From the NCBI GenBank assembly GCA_029433365.1, contig JAQTHZ010000001.1, forward strand, positions 682,001 through 746,000: a DNA stretch of 64,000 nt. Direction: 5' to 3'. How positions within the stretch are numbered: the first letter of the stretch is position 1; the number at the start of each line of letters is the position of its first letter. The translations under genes were made by a program, and so were the position numbers. The notes beneath the pieces were generated by a model, which was not told the origin of the DNA, ran no database searches, and saw only the letters and a program-made list of their open reading frames with translations. Origin of the DNA: Orbaceae bacterium ESL0721. Lineage in GTDB: Bacteria; Pseudomonadota; Gammaproteobacteria; Enterobacterales; Orbaceae. Positions 10,618-20,559 of this stretch are shown here, piece after piece.

Positions 10618-12207
10618 CTATTGCCCTGGATATTGACCACTCCATGTCTCTGATAAGAGCTCATCTGTAACTGATGAAGCTAATTGAATTCGCATATCTG
10701 TCGCTTTTTTACTGTCATCTACATTAAATCTTACAACAACACGCCAACCTTTATTAACGGTATTGTATTGCAGATCAGTGCTGACAATTTTGCCATTATT
10801 AATACTTGAGATCACTTTAACTGGCGTATCTTGATTTAGATTAGAACCTGCAAAGTCGATTACATAAGCATTTGAACCATCAAGTTTACGAATTAAGTTC
10901 GCCTGTTTAATATCACCTAAAGAGAGTCTTGTACTAACTGCTCTAGCGATATTATTAGGGTAACGTTTTTGTTCATTAAGTGTATAGTGTAGACGATATT
11001 TTACGTTCAGTTTATCACCACGTTTATACTGATGTTCTGGCACCCAGAATGTAACAATATTGTCGTTAGTCTCATCGGCAGTTGGAATCTCAACCAGTTC
11101 AACGCGACCTCTATTCCAGTTACTTAAAATCTCTATCCATGCGCTTGGTCGTTGTTCATAGTGATCATCAAGATCTAAATAGTCAACAAATCCATTATCG
11201 CGTTGTATCAGACCAAATCCTTTAGGGTTATCTAACGTATAAGAGGAGAACGAGAGACGCTTTGGATTATTTAAAGGTCGCCAGATCCACTCACCATTAT
11301 TGGCTAAAATAGATAGTGCATTTGAGTCATGAATTGCTGGTCGATAGTTAAGAATCGGTGATGGTTGATTTGGACCAAATAGGAACATACTGGTTAATGG
11401 CGCAATACCCAATTTTTTTACTGAATCACGGAAGAATAGGTTAGCTTCAACTGTTACAGTAGTATCGATACTCGGTATAAGCGTAAATTTATAGGCGCCT
11501 GTTACTTTTGATGAATCAAGTAAAGCATAGATGATTAGATGGCGCTGATTAGGACCTGGACGTTCAATCCAAAACTCCTTAAAGCGTGGAAACTCTTCAC
11601 CAGACATTTCACCCGTATCTATAGCTAATCCTCGGGTTGATAAGCCATAAGTTTGCCCTTTACCAATCACGCGAAAATAGCTGCCCCCTAATGCGGTAAA
11701 GATCTCATCATCTGTCTTATTTTTAGAGTTGATTGGATAGTGAACTTTAAAACCGGCAAAACCCAACTGATTATTAGCTAGTTTATCTAAATTGAGTTCA
11801 CGGAGATTAAAGTAGTCAGCATTATATTTAATCTCATTAACTCGATTATTGGCAATTTCATTAATTTTTACAGCTGAATCAAAGTACATTCCTTGATGAT
11901 AAAACTCTAATTTAAAAAGAGTCTTTTTATCATTCCAGAACGCTTTTTGATGGTCAAAGTGAATTTTTTTGTAATCTTCAAACTGTAATGAAGATAACTC
12001 ATTGGGGATATTCCGTTCTGGTTTAACATAATTTTGTTTAGATAATGTTTCAGCCTGATTAACAACATCATTAAATGAAAATGCCCATGATGTAGAACTG
12101 AAGCAAGAGAGTGAGAGTAAACAGAGTAGTTGGTAACCTCTCCAACGATTTGATACTCTTTTATTCATTCGGTTGAAAGGTAATAAATTGTACATAAATT
12201 GACTCAC
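10618..12207 (-). CDS. opgG: Periplasmic glucan biosynthesis protein OpgG
   Basis: A periplasmic protein needed with OpgH to make osmoregulated glucans. It probably shapes or branches the glucan after export. Strong family signatures are YHQGMYFDSAVKINEI, GEEFPRFKEFWIERP, MFLFGPNQPSP and NGEWIWRPLNNPK. A signal peptide lies in residues 14-42 (MNKRVSNRWRGYQLLCLLSL ... SWAF), so the ATG at 12168 is an equally good or better start than the one at 12207 given here. The mature part matches E. coli OpgG end to end. It is first in the opgG-opgH-epmA-rmuC run. Confidence 0.93.
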   Translation of the reverse strand: MSQFMYNLLPFNRMNKRVSNRWRGYQLLCLLSLSCFSSTSWAFSFNDVVNQAETLSKQNYVKPERNIPNELSSLQFEDYKKIHFDHQKAFWNDKKTLFKLEFYHQGMYFDSAVKINEIANNRVNEIKYNADYFNLRELNLDKLANNQLGFAGFKVHYPINSKNKTDDEIFTALGGSYFRVIGKGQTYGLSTRGLAIDTGEMSGEEFPRFKEFWIERPGPNQRHLIIYALLDSSKVTGAYKFTLIPSIDTTVTVEANLFFRDSVKKLGIAPLTSMFLFGPNQPSPILNYRPAIHDSNALSILANNGEWIWRPLNNPKRLSFSSYTLDNPKGFGLIQRDNGFVDYLDLDDHYEQRPSAWIEILSNWNRGRVELVEIPTADETNDNIVTFWVPEHQYKRGDKLNVKYRLHYTLNEQKRYPNNIARAVSTRLSLGDIKQANLIRKLDGSNAYVIDFAGSNLNQDTPVKVISSINNGKIVSTDLQYNTVNKGWRVVVRFNVDDSKKATDMRIQLASSVTDELLSETWSGQYPGQ

Positions 12208-12259
12208 ATTATCTAAAAAGGTTTGTTAAATACAGTTTTTATAAAACTTCCATTTATAA

Positions 12260-12381
12260 AACTGTTATTTTATAACAGTTATTTACAAAGAAATTATTTA
12301 CAAAGAAGTTATTTATAAAAAAGTAATCTACAATAACCTTGTTGCAAAACCATTGTTCAGGCTTTTCAGATAGCCTAAACA
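12260..12381 (-). terminator. Hairpins upstream of opgG and downstream of the lipoprotein gene
   Basis: Two inverted repeats lie between the end of the lipoprotein gene (12401) and the opgG start. One is TGTTCAGGCT...AGCCTAAACA (12354-12381), placed to end leftward transcripts of the lipoprotein gene. The other is AACTGTTA...TAACAGTT (about 12261-12281). The rest of the gap is decayed TTTATAAA/TTTACAAAGAA repeats. Confidence 0.45.
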
Positions 12382-12400
12382 GAGATGTTTAAAGTAGCGA

Positions 12401-13096
12401 CTATTTAAAAATTTCAGAGAAATTAATAATACTGTTTTGAGGATCAGCAAGACATCTATTTACATTGTCTGCTCTTATCTCGTCAACAATAGTAGGATTT
12501 TCACTAATTAAAAAGCGAGTGTAACTATCTTTTTCAAATTTTTTTATTAATGCAGTAATTTCATTGTCATCTAATTTAAAACGTTGTTGGTATTGAGATA
12601 TGGATTTAGCTGTAGTTTTATTGTAGATAAGATTGATAAAGTCAGCAGAAAACTCACAATAATTTTTAATATTCTCATCGGAACGGTCAAGTTTATGTGA
12701 TGCTTTCTCAATTTCTTCTATTTCGGCGAGCTGTTTTTTTGCCAATTTATCTAATTTTAGTCGATAGATCTCATTTAAATAAAAATCTAAAACACAGGCT
12801 GACTGATTTTCGTTATTTTGGCATTTTAAAATATTGTGTTGCATTATATAGTGATCAAAATTGTTCTTGTCTATATTGTTCTCACCAACATCTTTTTCAC
12901 CAAGAAGACGGGATAGCTCTTTTTTTGCATTAATAATATAGGGATTATTCTGTTCTGTTTGCGCTTTTAATTCTGTTAAGGCATCAATACTTTCAACCTG
13001 TTCCCTTAATAAAAATTCTTGGGTTGTCCGTTTTTTAGCACAGCTAATAATCAATATCGACACTATTATTAATGTAAAAATATTACTTATTTTCAT
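12401..13096 (-). CDS. Putative lipoprotein of unknown function
   Basis: 231 residues. The N-terminus (residues 1-19) is a lipoprotein signal peptide, with a charged start, a hydrophobic run of Ile/Leu/Val, and a lipobox IISC with Cys19 as the acylation site. The mature part is polar, Lys/Asn/Glu-rich and predicted helical (for example QLAEIEEIEKASHKLDRSDE), with no motif I recognise. Ala20 and Lys21 follow the Cys; there is no Asp at +2, so the outer membrane is the expected location. It stands alone between opgG and yecH. Confidence 0.7.
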   Translation of the reverse strand: MKISNIFTLIIVSILIISCAKKRTTQEFLLREQVESIDALTELKAQTEQNNPYIINAKKELSRLLGEKDVGENNIDKNNFDHYIMQHNILKCQNNENQSACVLDFYLNEIYRLKLDKLAKKQLAEIEEIEKASHKLDRSDENIKNYCEFSADFINLIYNKTTAKSISQYQQRFKLDDNEITALIKKFEKDSYTRFLISENPTIVDEIRADNVNRCLADPQNSIINFSEIFK

Positions 13097-13257
13097 ATAT
13101 TTAAAATTCCAAAAACTATTTTTAAATTGCTATGTTAACTAAATAGTATCAGCACGAAATTATATACCTATATTTTTGGTTAATATACTAGCTAATAAAA
13201 TAAAATTCATAAATTGATATAACCGATAATATTGTTGCTAACAGGTTTTTTTAACCT

Positions 13258-13497
13258 TTAGTGATGGTGGCAAATTTTTCGGCTATTGACGGTAAAAGTG
13301 TCACTATTGATAGTTATAAATTTACCTTTTGATTTTAAAAATTGGACCAGCTCTTTTGCACTCATCTCTGATTTAGAACAGGTATGAAAACGGGCATTTT
13401 CACCAAATTTTTGCGATATTTCATTAAGTAATGAGGTTTCTGAATAGTGATTACCTTCCATCATATGTAATACTTCATGACCGTGAATTGATTCCAT
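13258..13497 (-). CDS. yecH: YecH-family small putative metal-binding protein
   Basis: 79 residues, matching E. coli YecH along its length. It starts MESIHGHEVLHMM and contains FGENARFHTCSKSEMSAKELVQFLKSKGKF. It ends in a Cys-His-rich tail (KICHHH), which with the His-x-His near the N-terminus suggests metal binding. The family (DUF2492) has no established role. It is a single gene, and the following bases are AT-rich without a clear terminator. Confidence 0.88.
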   Translation of the reverse strand: MESIHGHEVLHMMEGNHYSETSLLNEISQKFGENARFHTCSKSEMSAKELVQFLKSKGKFITINSDTFTVNSRKICHHH

Positions 13498-13667
13498 TTA
13501 CTAACCTCTATTTACATCTTATCTTTATCTGTTATTGTGAATATCTGCCTGTGTCAAGGCAAAATATACAGAGAGTCAAGAAAGATAGCAGATTTTTCCT
13601 CGAAAAAAAAGGACGCTTTCAATAAAAAAAGAAAATTCAAATACATCAAATGGAAGGTAAAGAAGAT

Positions 13668-14381
13668 ATGTAATATACACTCTATATAGGTAATAAAAAC
13701 TACTCAAGTTGGTCAATGCGCCCATGGGTTTTAATGCGCCATTTTGAGATCCCGTTTACAGAGAAATTGGTTCGTTTTGACGCATTTGGAATTAATTCTA
13801 CATTTAAACAGACTATTTTACCGATTAATCCTGATGGAGCCGTTCCTATTTTAGTTGATGATGATCTTATTGTGACCGACTCATTAGCTATCGCAGAATA
13901 TCTAGCTGAACAGCATCCCGAACTGCATTTATGGCCGAAAGGGCGTAAAGCCAGAGCCAAAGCGCGCAGCTTAGTTGCCAAGATGCATTCAGGTTTTAGC
14001 AATATTCGTCACTATTTCACCATGAATATTGAAGCAGATCTGCCTGAGATTGGGCAGTTAGTTTTACGAGATCAGCCTAAAGTAAAAGAGGAGCTGGTTT
14101 TTTTAGATAGCACTTTAACAACTTTATTAACGCAATCAAAAGGCGACTATCTATTTGGTCAATTCTCTATTGCTGATGCTTTTTATGCGCCAATGTGTAT
14201 GCGAATAAATACCTTTGCTCTTCCAACCTCACCACAATTAGCAAATTATGTTGAGACTATGCTGCAAACTAAAGGCGTTAAAGAGTGGATCAGTGATGCA
14301 TTAATAGAAGAGGATTTTGTGGTAGAGGATTATCATGAACCTTATCGTTTAGTGAGAACAGATCATTTAAGAACCAAATAG
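13668..14381 (+). pseudogene. Glutathione S-transferase family gene with TAA as second codon
   Basis: Translated from 13674 the frame reads YTLYIGNKNYSSWSMRPWVL. This is the classic N-terminal thioredoxin-like strand and active-site Ser region of this GST subfamily. The only well-placed start is the ATG at 13668-13670, with GGAAGG about 12 bp upstream. It is followed immediately by TAA (13671-13673). No other ATG, GTG or TTG occurs in frame until 13716 (MRPWVLM), which would remove the first beta strand and the NYSSWS active site. The remaining 221 residues are intact, including the helical C-terminal domain and FGQFSIADAFYAPM. One base change (for example AAA to TAA) explains it. It could be a recent nonsense mutation, a sequencing error, or translation from 13716 of a non-catalytic protein. 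Confidence 0.7.
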
Positions 14382-14596
14382 AGGGTCGTTTTACTATAAA
14401 TTAGTTAGGGGATAACACTCCTCTAACATTTCGTTTTCTCTCTGCTTTTTTTTAATCATGCTTTAATTTGCGCTAAGCAGATAGTTAATAACTGTCATAC
14501 ACGATAGTAATTAGACAAAAATGTCATCTAAAAAAATTGGTTATTTGTGCCAATAGTTTGTAGACTGTAGAGAACTTTTGGCTTAATTAAATCAGA

Positions 14597-16135
14597 ATGA
14601 ATCTTTTAAAATCTTTAGCAACAGTAAGCTCAATGACAATGGTATCACGAGTACTTGGTTTTGTTCGCGATGCGGTTGTTGCAAGGTTTTTTGGCGCAGG
14701 CATGGCAACCGATGCCTTTTTTGTCGCCTTTAAATTACCCAATCTATTAAGGCGCATCTTTGCTGAGGGCGCTTTTTCCCAAGCGTTTGTTCCTATATTG
14801 GCAGAATATAAATCGCAACAAGGTGAAGAGGCAACACGTGCTTTTGTCGCTTATGTTTCGGGACTACTGACATTGACATTGGCAATTGTGACTATCATTG
14901 GTGTTATCGCAGCGCCGATAATAATTGTCATTACTGCCCCCGGTTTTCTGCATGAGTCAGCCGATAAATTTACTTTAACCGTTACGTTACTTAGAATTAC
15001 CTTCCCCTATATCTTCTTTATCTCGTTAGCTTCACTAGCAGGTGCTATTTTAAATACATGGAACCGATTTTCAGTCCCCGCATTTGTGCCTACTCTGCTA
15101 AATATTAGTATGATCGGCTTCACCCTTTTTGCCACACCCTATTTTAATCCCCCAGTCCTTGCGTTAGCTGTGTCGGTCGTAGTTGGTGGTGTTTTGCAAC
15201 TGCTCTATCAACTGCCAGCACTTAAAAAAATTGGTATGTTAGTCTTACCGCGTCTCAATTTAAAAGATAGTGGTGTTTGGCGCGTTTTAAAACAGATGCT
15301 ACCAGCAATTTTAGGGGTCTCTGTTGGTCAGATATCGTTGATTATCAATACCATTTTTGCCTCTTTCTTAATCTCGGGATCGGTTTCGTGGATCTACTAT
15401 GCTGATCGATTGATGGAGTTCCCAGCAGGGGTGTTAGGTGTTGCACTTGGGACAATTTTATTGCCATCGCTCGCTAAAAGTTTTGCCAAAAGTGATCACA
15501 AGCAGTACTCAGAACTTTTAGATTGGGGGTTACGACTCTGCTTTTTATTAGCGCTTCCTAGCACCGTTGCTTTAGGGATTATATCGCGTCCACTGGTGTC
15601 GACTCTTTTTGAGTATGGGCAGTTTACCTTACATGATACGTTAATGACACAACAAGCTCTGATTGCCTACTCTATTGGTCTCCTTGGACTTATTTTGATT
15701 AAAGTATTAGCGCCAGCCTTCTATTCACGGCAAGATATTAAAACGCCAGTCAAGATTGCAATTGCCACCTTGATTCTTACTCAATTAATGAATTTTGCCT
15801 TTATAGGACCTTTAAAACATGCTGGCTTATCGCTCTCGATAGGACTTGCTGCCTGTTTTAATGCTGGTCTGCTATTTTGGCAGCTGCGTAGAAAAGCACT
15901 CTATCAACCCCAAGCTGGTTGGCTGCTCTTTTTAGTTCGTCTATTTATTGCGGTAGGATTGATGGCGATTGCGTTATGGATTACAGCAAATCAACTTCCT
16001 GACTGGTCAACTGGCAGTATGCCGGTACGAATTGGGCGGCTACTTTTACTGGTTATTGTCGGTATTGCTGTCTATTTTTTCTCACTTATCGCGATGGGAT
16101 TTAAAATTAAACAGTTTGTTAAACGAATCGATTAA
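14597..16135 (+). CDS. murJ: Lipid II flippase MurJ
   Basis: A 512-residue polytopic MOP-superfamily protein with about 14 membrane segments. It flips the peptidoglycan precursor lipid II across the inner membrane and is essential in most Gram-negatives. Family signatures are [19 protein letters not shown] at the N-terminus with the conserved Arg residues, then [31 protein letters not shown] split across residues 36-66, and [20 protein letters not shown]. It converges with dusC, with only 21 bp between the two stop codons, so their transcripts probably overlap. Confidence 0.96.
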   Translation: MNLLKSLATVSSMTMVSRVLGFVRDAVVARFFGAGMATDAFFVAFKLPNLLRRIFAEGAFSQAFVPILAEYKSQQGEEATRAFVAYVSGLLTLTLAIVTIIGVIAAPIIIVITAPGFLHESADKFTLTVTLLRITFPYIFFISLASLAGAILNTWNRFSVPAFVPTLLNISMIGFTLFATPYFNPPVLALAVSVVVGGVLQLLYQLPALKKIGMLVLPRLNLKDSGVWRVLKQMLPAILGVSVGQISLIINTIFASFLISGSVSWIYYADRLMEFPAGVLGVALGTILLPSLAKSFAKSDHKQYSELLDWGLRLCFLLALPSTVALGIISRPLVSTLFEYGQFTLHDTLMTQQALIAYSIGLLGLILIKVLAPAFYSRQDIKTPVKIAIATLILTQLMNFAFIGPLKHAGLSLSIGLAACFNAGLLFWQLRRKALYQPQAGWLLFLVRLFIAVGLMAIALWITANQLPDWSTGSMPVRIGRLLLLVIVGIAVYFFSLIAMGFKIKQFVKRID

Positions 16136-16156
16136 AGAGAGATTAAGCGTAGTTAG

Positions 16157-17128
16157 TCAAAAGTTAGTCAAAAATTTGCTTATCTGCGTTATCATCTCTT
16201 GCTGTGATTTTAAAGTTCGTACCTGTTGTAGCAGTGTGCCAGCTTCAAGGTAGTACTGTTTTAGGTAGTTAAGCCACTGTTTAATACGCGCGGAGTGGTA
16301 GTATGGTTTGCCATTTTCTATATTTGTCGTTGCATAACGGACAAGAATCGGTAAAACCTGTTGCCAGCTAAGCGCCGATTCTCCGTTTCGAATCATATTA
16401 GCTAAGTTGGGTATGGTCAACATACCACGACCAAGCATAAGATCAGATGTTCCGCTCTGCCGCATACAGTTTTGCGCATCTACTACTTTGAAGATCTCAC
16501 CATTAGCAATAACCGGAATCGTTAACCTTTTTCTAATCTCTCCAATGGTTTGCCAATCTATTTTATCAGCTCGATAGCCGTCTGCTTTAGTGCGACCATG
16601 AATCACAATCTCATCGGCGCCCCCTTTTTCAACTGCATCGGCAATCTCAAAGCAGTGCGATTTATCCTCCCAACCAAGGCGAATTTTAACCGACAGCGGA
16701 CTATTTTTTGTGGAAATGGCTCGCCTAACTTGCGTCACAATCTGATGGATAAGTTCAGGAGATTTTAGCAGATATGCGCCACCTTGACTGCCTACCACTG
16801 TTTTGGCAGGGCAACCACAATTAATATCAATACCATAAGAGCCTAGTTCGATCGCTAGTTGGGCATTTTCTGCCATAAGATTTGGATCTTGACCTAAGAG
16901 TTGGACTCTAACAGGGGTGTCTGTTTTGTTATTTAGTAGTTCAGGACAGAGCCTGTAAAATGTCCGCTTAGTCAGGAGATGGTTGGTAACACGGATAAAT
17001 TCAGTTACACAGTAATCAAATTGATTGATTTCGGTAAGAATTTGGCGGACATAATAGTCCAAGACGCCTTCCATTGGCGCTAAGATAATTCGTTGGATGG
17101 TACTATTATGATTCATTTGTAGAGCCAC
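16157..17128 (-). CDS. dusC: tRNA-dihydrouridine(16) synthase DusC
   Basis: An FMN-dependent TIM-barrel enzyme reducing uridine 16 in the tRNA D-loop. It starts with ILAPMEGVLDYYVR. DINCGCPAKTV carries the catalytic Cys, followed by SVKIRLGW, IVIHGRTKADGYRA and IPVIANGEIF. The C-terminal YYHSARIKQWLNYLKQYY is the DusC-type recognition helix. The gene may start at 17128 or at the Met 12 bp later (17116). The first choice overlaps the end of moeB by 23 bp, so the two are translationally linked. Confidence 0.93.
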   Translation of the reverse strand: MALQMNHNSTIQRIILAPMEGVLDYYVRQILTEINQFDYCVTEFIRVTNHLLTKRTFYRLCPELLNNKTDTPVRVQLLGQDPNLMAENAQLAIELGSYGIDINCGCPAKTVVGSQGGAYLLKSPELIHQIVTQVRRAISTKNSPLSVKIRLGWEDKSHCFEIADAVEKGGADEIVIHGRTKADGYRADKIDWQTIGEIRKRLTIPVIANGEIFKVVDAQNCMRQSGTSDLMLGRGMLTIPNLANMIRNGESALSWQQVLPILVRYATTNIENGKPYYHSARIKQWLNYLKQYYLEAGTLLQQVRTLKSQQEMITQISKFLTNF

Positions 17129-17885
17129 ATACAGGGCAGTTAGGATATTGAGTAAGTGTTACTTCATTAAACTGCATACTCATTGTATCAATCATTAACA
17201 GACGGTTAGAGAGTGGTGATCCATAGTCGGTTAATTGTTTAATCGCCTCTAAGGCCTGCATAGAGCCGATCATACCAACTAACGGTGCCATCACACCTGC
17301 TTCAACACAGCTAAGTTGCTCATCTTGGCGAAATAGGTGACTTAAGCAGTGATAACAGGGTTCGCCATCTCGATAAGTAAATACAGTAATTACCCCCTCC
17401 ATTCTGATAGCAGCAGCTGAAACTAATGGAATTTTAGCCTGAAAACAGCCTCGATTAATCTGTTCGCGGGTAGCCAAATTATCAGTACAGTCAATAATTA
17501 GATTATGCTGATTAATCAGCGGGAAGAGCAGTTCATCAGTCAGTTTTTCCTGATAAGTGGTGATTTGTAAGCTACTATTAATCTGCAACAACGCTTTTTT
17601 TGCTGCTACCACTTTGACTTGATGGAGAGATTTTTGGGTATAGAGAATCTGCCTATGTAGATTTGATGCTGATACGGTATCAAAATCGACTAACGTCAAT
17701 TGACCAATACCGGCTGAGGCGAGATAGAGCGCAGCGCTGCAACCAAGCCCACCCAAACCGATAATTAACACTGAACTCTTTTTTAGCTGCTCCTGTCTGT
17801 CGATATCAAAACCACGTAAAGTGATCTGCCGATCATAACGGAGCAGTTCTTCATCAGTTAATATAAATTCGGGTGAACTACACAT
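17106..17885 (-). CDS. moeB: Molybdopterin-synthase adenylyltransferase MoeB
   Basis: It adenylates the C-terminus of the small molybdopterin synthase subunit MoaD before sulfur transfer. The E1-like Rossmann motif GLGGLGCSAALYLASAGIG, the Arg finger region (LHRQILY), DCTDN, and two CxxC zinc pairs (CYHC, CPVC) match E. coli MoeB over its whole length. The thioester Cys region VEAGVMAPLVG is also present. It begins 9 bp after an amidohydrolase gene and overlaps dusC; the usual partner moeA is not here. ThiF is the main alternative, but the length and similarity favour MoeB. Confidence 0.9.
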   Translation of the reverse strand: MCSSPEFILTDEELLRYDRQITLRGFDIDRQEQLKKSSVLIIGLGGLGCSAALYLASAGIGQLTLVDFDTVSASNLHRQILYTQKSLHQVKVVAAKKALLQINSSLQITTYQEKLTDELLFPLINQHNLIIDCTDNLATREQINRGCFQAKIPLVSAAAIRMEGVITVFTYRDGEPCYHCLSHLFRQDEQLSCVEAGVMAPLVGMIGSMQALEAIKQLTDYGSPLSNRLLMIDTMSMQFNEVTLTQYPNCPVCGSTNES

Positions 17886-17894
17886 ACTGATTTA

Positions 17895-19235
17895 CTATTT
17901 ATCAAAACCTGATAAAAACGATAGATACTCAGCTTTACTCATTAGTGGCTTGTAATCTTTCATTAAATCATCAGCCGCTTTCGCGTCATCATAAAGAAGA
18001 TCTATGATAGTACATGCCATCATCTGTGCTGGGCGGATATAAGCCATCTCCTCATCAAAGACAACATAGTCTTTACCATGGAGTTGCCCACGAATTGAAC
18101 CGATCCATGGGTGGCTGACTGGCATAAGGTGAGAGAGATCGCCGGTATCTGTACTGCCTGTCATATGTGGCGCTGTCCAGACATTCTCTTTACCAATTAG
18201 ATCTTCTGCGTTTTCACCTAATAGTTTATTGAGAGTTGGATTATTATTAAGTGGGAGGTAGCCCGGTAGATCTTTTATTTCGCAGTTGGCACCAACTGCC
18301 ATTGCACCGGCTTCTAAAGCACGATTAATTCGCTCGTTGGCATCAACCATTGCAGGCACATTGCCAGCACGAACATAACTCTCCATTCTCACATCGCTTG
18401 GGATCACGTTAACCAGATCACCACCTTGGGTTATGATAGGGTGGAAACGGATGTGATCCTTATCTTGGAATGTTTCACGAATGGCATGAACCCCCATTAA
18501 CCCCATCATTGCAGCATTAAGTGCATTGACACCAGCATGGGGAGCAGCAGCTGCGTGGGCGGCTTCACCCTTATATTTAATTAATTTACCGATAAAACCG
18601 TTACTGGTGGTTGAGAGTTCAATAAAACCATTTTTACGCTCTTTAGGAACTGGTGTTAAATGGATCTGTAATGCCATATCGACATCATCAAACTCACCAC
18701 GAGAGATCAATTCGGGCTTGCCACCTATATATTTGATCTTCTCTTCATCTATTAGACGACTACGGTAGGTGATTTCAACATACTCCTCTGCGGGAACAGC
18801 AAAAGGGACGACATCACCGGCTAAGAAATCCATTGCTCCAGCGTCAATTAACCCCATAGTTACCGCCATCATATTGGCGATTTGGGCATTATGACCGCAG
18901 CAGTGAGCAGCACCGGAAACCTCATTTGCGGCTGGGTGATCAGGACATAATATTGCATCAAGTTCACCGATAACCGCAATACTATATTTACTTCCTCTAC
19001 CCCCTTTAAGACGTCCTTTAACACCTGTTAATGCTAACTTATTCTTAAAAGGTACCCCTAATTTACTAAATGCATCTTCTACTTTTTTAGCAGTTTTTGT
19101 CTCTTTATAGCCAAGTTCTGGCTCTGACCAGATCGCCTCGGCAAGTGCAGTGATATCAGGTTTACGTGCTTGAATTGCATCACAAACACGTTTTTTTAAC
19201 TCTTCTTTACTGATATTTATTGGTTTTGATGTCAT
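17895..19235 (-). CDS. M20-family amidohydrolase (peptidase M20D type)
   Basis: A 446-residue zinc-dependent amidohydrolase related to AbgA/AbgB and aminoacylases. The metal-site motifs are in order: VIGELDAI, HCCGHNAQ, PAEEYVEI, and near the end TGSTDTGD. The dimerisation domain lies in the middle (GEAAHAAAAPHAGVNALNA). The second motif has CCGHN where most members have GHD or GHN. It sits just downstream of the two-part DUF3100 membrane system, which suggests that a substrate imported or exported by that system is an N-acyl amino acid or a p-aminobenzoyl-glutamate-like amide. The substrate is inferred, not shown. Confidence 0.85.
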   Translation of the reverse strand: MTSKPINISKEELKKRVCDAIQARKPDITALAEAIWSEPELGYKETKTAKKVEDAFSKLGVPFKNKLALTGVKGRLKGGRGSKYSIAVIGELDAILCPDHPAANEVSGAAHCCGHNAQIANMMAVTMGLIDAGAMDFLAGDVVPFAVPAEEYVEITYRSRLIDEEKIKYIGGKPELISRGEFDDVDMALQIHLTPVPKERKNGFIELSTTSNGFIGKLIKYKGEAAHAAAAPHAGVNALNAAMMGLMGVHAIRETFQDKDHIRFHPIITQGGDLVNVIPSDVRMESYVRAGNVPAMVDANERINRALEAGAMAVGANCEIKDLPGYLPLNNNPTLNKLLGENAEDLIGKENVWTAPHMTGSTDTGDLSHLMPVSHPWIGSIRGQLHGKDYVVFDEEMAYIRPAQMMACTIIDLLYDDAKAADDLMKDYKPLMSKAEYLSFLSGFDK

Positions 19236-19312
19236 TTTGGATCCTTAAAATTCCACATGCTTGTTGAGGATGTAATCAGTGGAATATATGGTGATTATAA
19301 ACTCATTATAAA

Positions 19313-19765
19313 TTAGATAACGCCTTCCCAATGTAGTGTCATTTGTGCGACTAGTGCGGCAAAAATAAAGGTGCCAGAAAATACAGCCAATGATACGGGA
19401 ATAATACGCCATGAAATTCTTTTAAATAGTGCTAAATCCTTACCTATCGATAGACCGGCGTATGCCAGTACTGGTGTGCAGACAGCTAATAGGGTAACTT
19501 GCTCAGTGATTCTCACAATCTCTTCATTGAGAGGAGAGATAGGGGATGAGACAAATGCAGCAACAACAGATACCCATAAAATAACGGGTAATTTTTTAAA
19601 TAGGGGAAGTTTGCTAATTAAAAAACCGATGATTGAGATAATAACAAGTACACCCATTGCTTCAAGTGAAGCGAGGAAGTTAATGTTATAACCAACTGTA
19701 TTACCGGCTGCCATAATGATAGCAACTAAAATCAATAAAAAGATAGTTTCTAATATGTGCTTCAT
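19313..19765 (-). CDS. Small hydrophobic membrane subunit paired with the DUF3100 protein
   Basis: 150 residues with about four or five membrane segments (residues 5-22, 32-50, 58-75, 90-105 and 118-140). It has no soluble domain. Its ATG overlaps the stop of the upstream gene by one base (TAATG), so the two products are probably made in equal amounts and work together. The segments are LysO/DUF340-like in look, which hints at a two-subunit transporter. Function unknown. Confidence 0.72.
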   Translation of the reverse strand: MKHILETIFLLILVAIIMAAGNTVGYNINFLASLEAMGVLVIISIIGFLISKLPLFKKLPVILWVSVVAAFVSSPISPLNEEIVRITEQVTLLAVCTPVLAYAGLSIGKDLALFKRISWRIIPVSLAVFSGTFIFAALVAQMTLHWEGVI

Positions 19766-20559
19766 TAATATACCTCCGCAGAGATTATTTTTTTACGTTT
19801 AAAGCGGGCTAAAAAGTTATATAGGAAGGAGGCAAATGGTAAGGAGAAGAAGATATAGATATAGATGCCAAGGATACTTGAGATTAAATTTGCTGCTGTT
19901 GCATAGGCATTAATATCACCTGCCATTGCGGGGTAGAGAGCACTAATTGGCGCAAGTGATGCTGCCATCATACTACCACTGCCAACACCAGCCCCCATGG
20001 CAAGCGCATAAGGGTGAATGATATCTAATTTAGCAATAAAGCTTGCTAAAATACTCATCCAGATTGCGCCATAAAGTGTTCCACAAACATACATCGACAT
20101 CACTCCACGGCCTTCTGGTGAGTCAAGACCATACTTATCGGCAACGATAGCAATATTGGGTTCCCTTGCAACTGAGTAGGCGGCACCAACTGCTTCGCGA
20201 CCCATGCCTAACATCATTGCTAAAGGTAAGCCGAGTAAAATGGTACCTGCAAAATGGCCGACTTCTTGGAATATTAATGCCATTTTTGCGTGTAAGATCT
20301 CATTAATTTTCGGGCCAATGCCAACGCCCAATTTGGCAATCAGTAACATCAACGTAATTAACATGATGCTACTTGCATGATGCATATTTTTTTCGGTTAA
20401 GATTTTTAATTTAGGAAGGCTGATAATACCACCAATAATCATCGCATATAACATTGGGTAGACAGTGATAATCCAGATTGTCTGACTGCCGATAAATTCA
20501 CACAGCAAAACGACTAAAAGCGCTAGGAGATGCACTCGATAGTCTTTTAATATTTCCAT
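19765..20559 (-). CDS. DUF3100 integral membrane protein, probable transporter subunit
   Basis: 264 residues and about seven membrane segments. Conserved stretches AREPNIAIVADKYGLDSPEGRG and GAGVGSGSMMAASLAP (split here at about residues 130-152 and 186-202) are typical of DUF3100. It is first of a leftward run with the small membrane subunit and the M20 amidohydrolase. That arrangement is known from other genomes and suggests transport linked to amide hydrolysis. No biochemical role is established. Confidence 0.8.
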   Translation of the reverse strand: MEILKDYRVHLLALLVVLLCEFIGSQTIWIITVYPMLYAMIIGGIISLPKLKILTEKNMHHASSIMLITLMLLIAKLGVGIGPKINEILHAKMALIFQEVGHFAGTILLGLPLAMMLGMGREAVGAAYSVAREPNIAIVADKYGLDSPEGRGVMSMYVCGTLYGAIWMSILASFIAKLDIIHPYALAMGAGVGSGSMMAASLAPISALYPAMAGDINAYATAANLISSILGIYIYIFFSLPFASFLYNFLARFKRKKIISAEVY

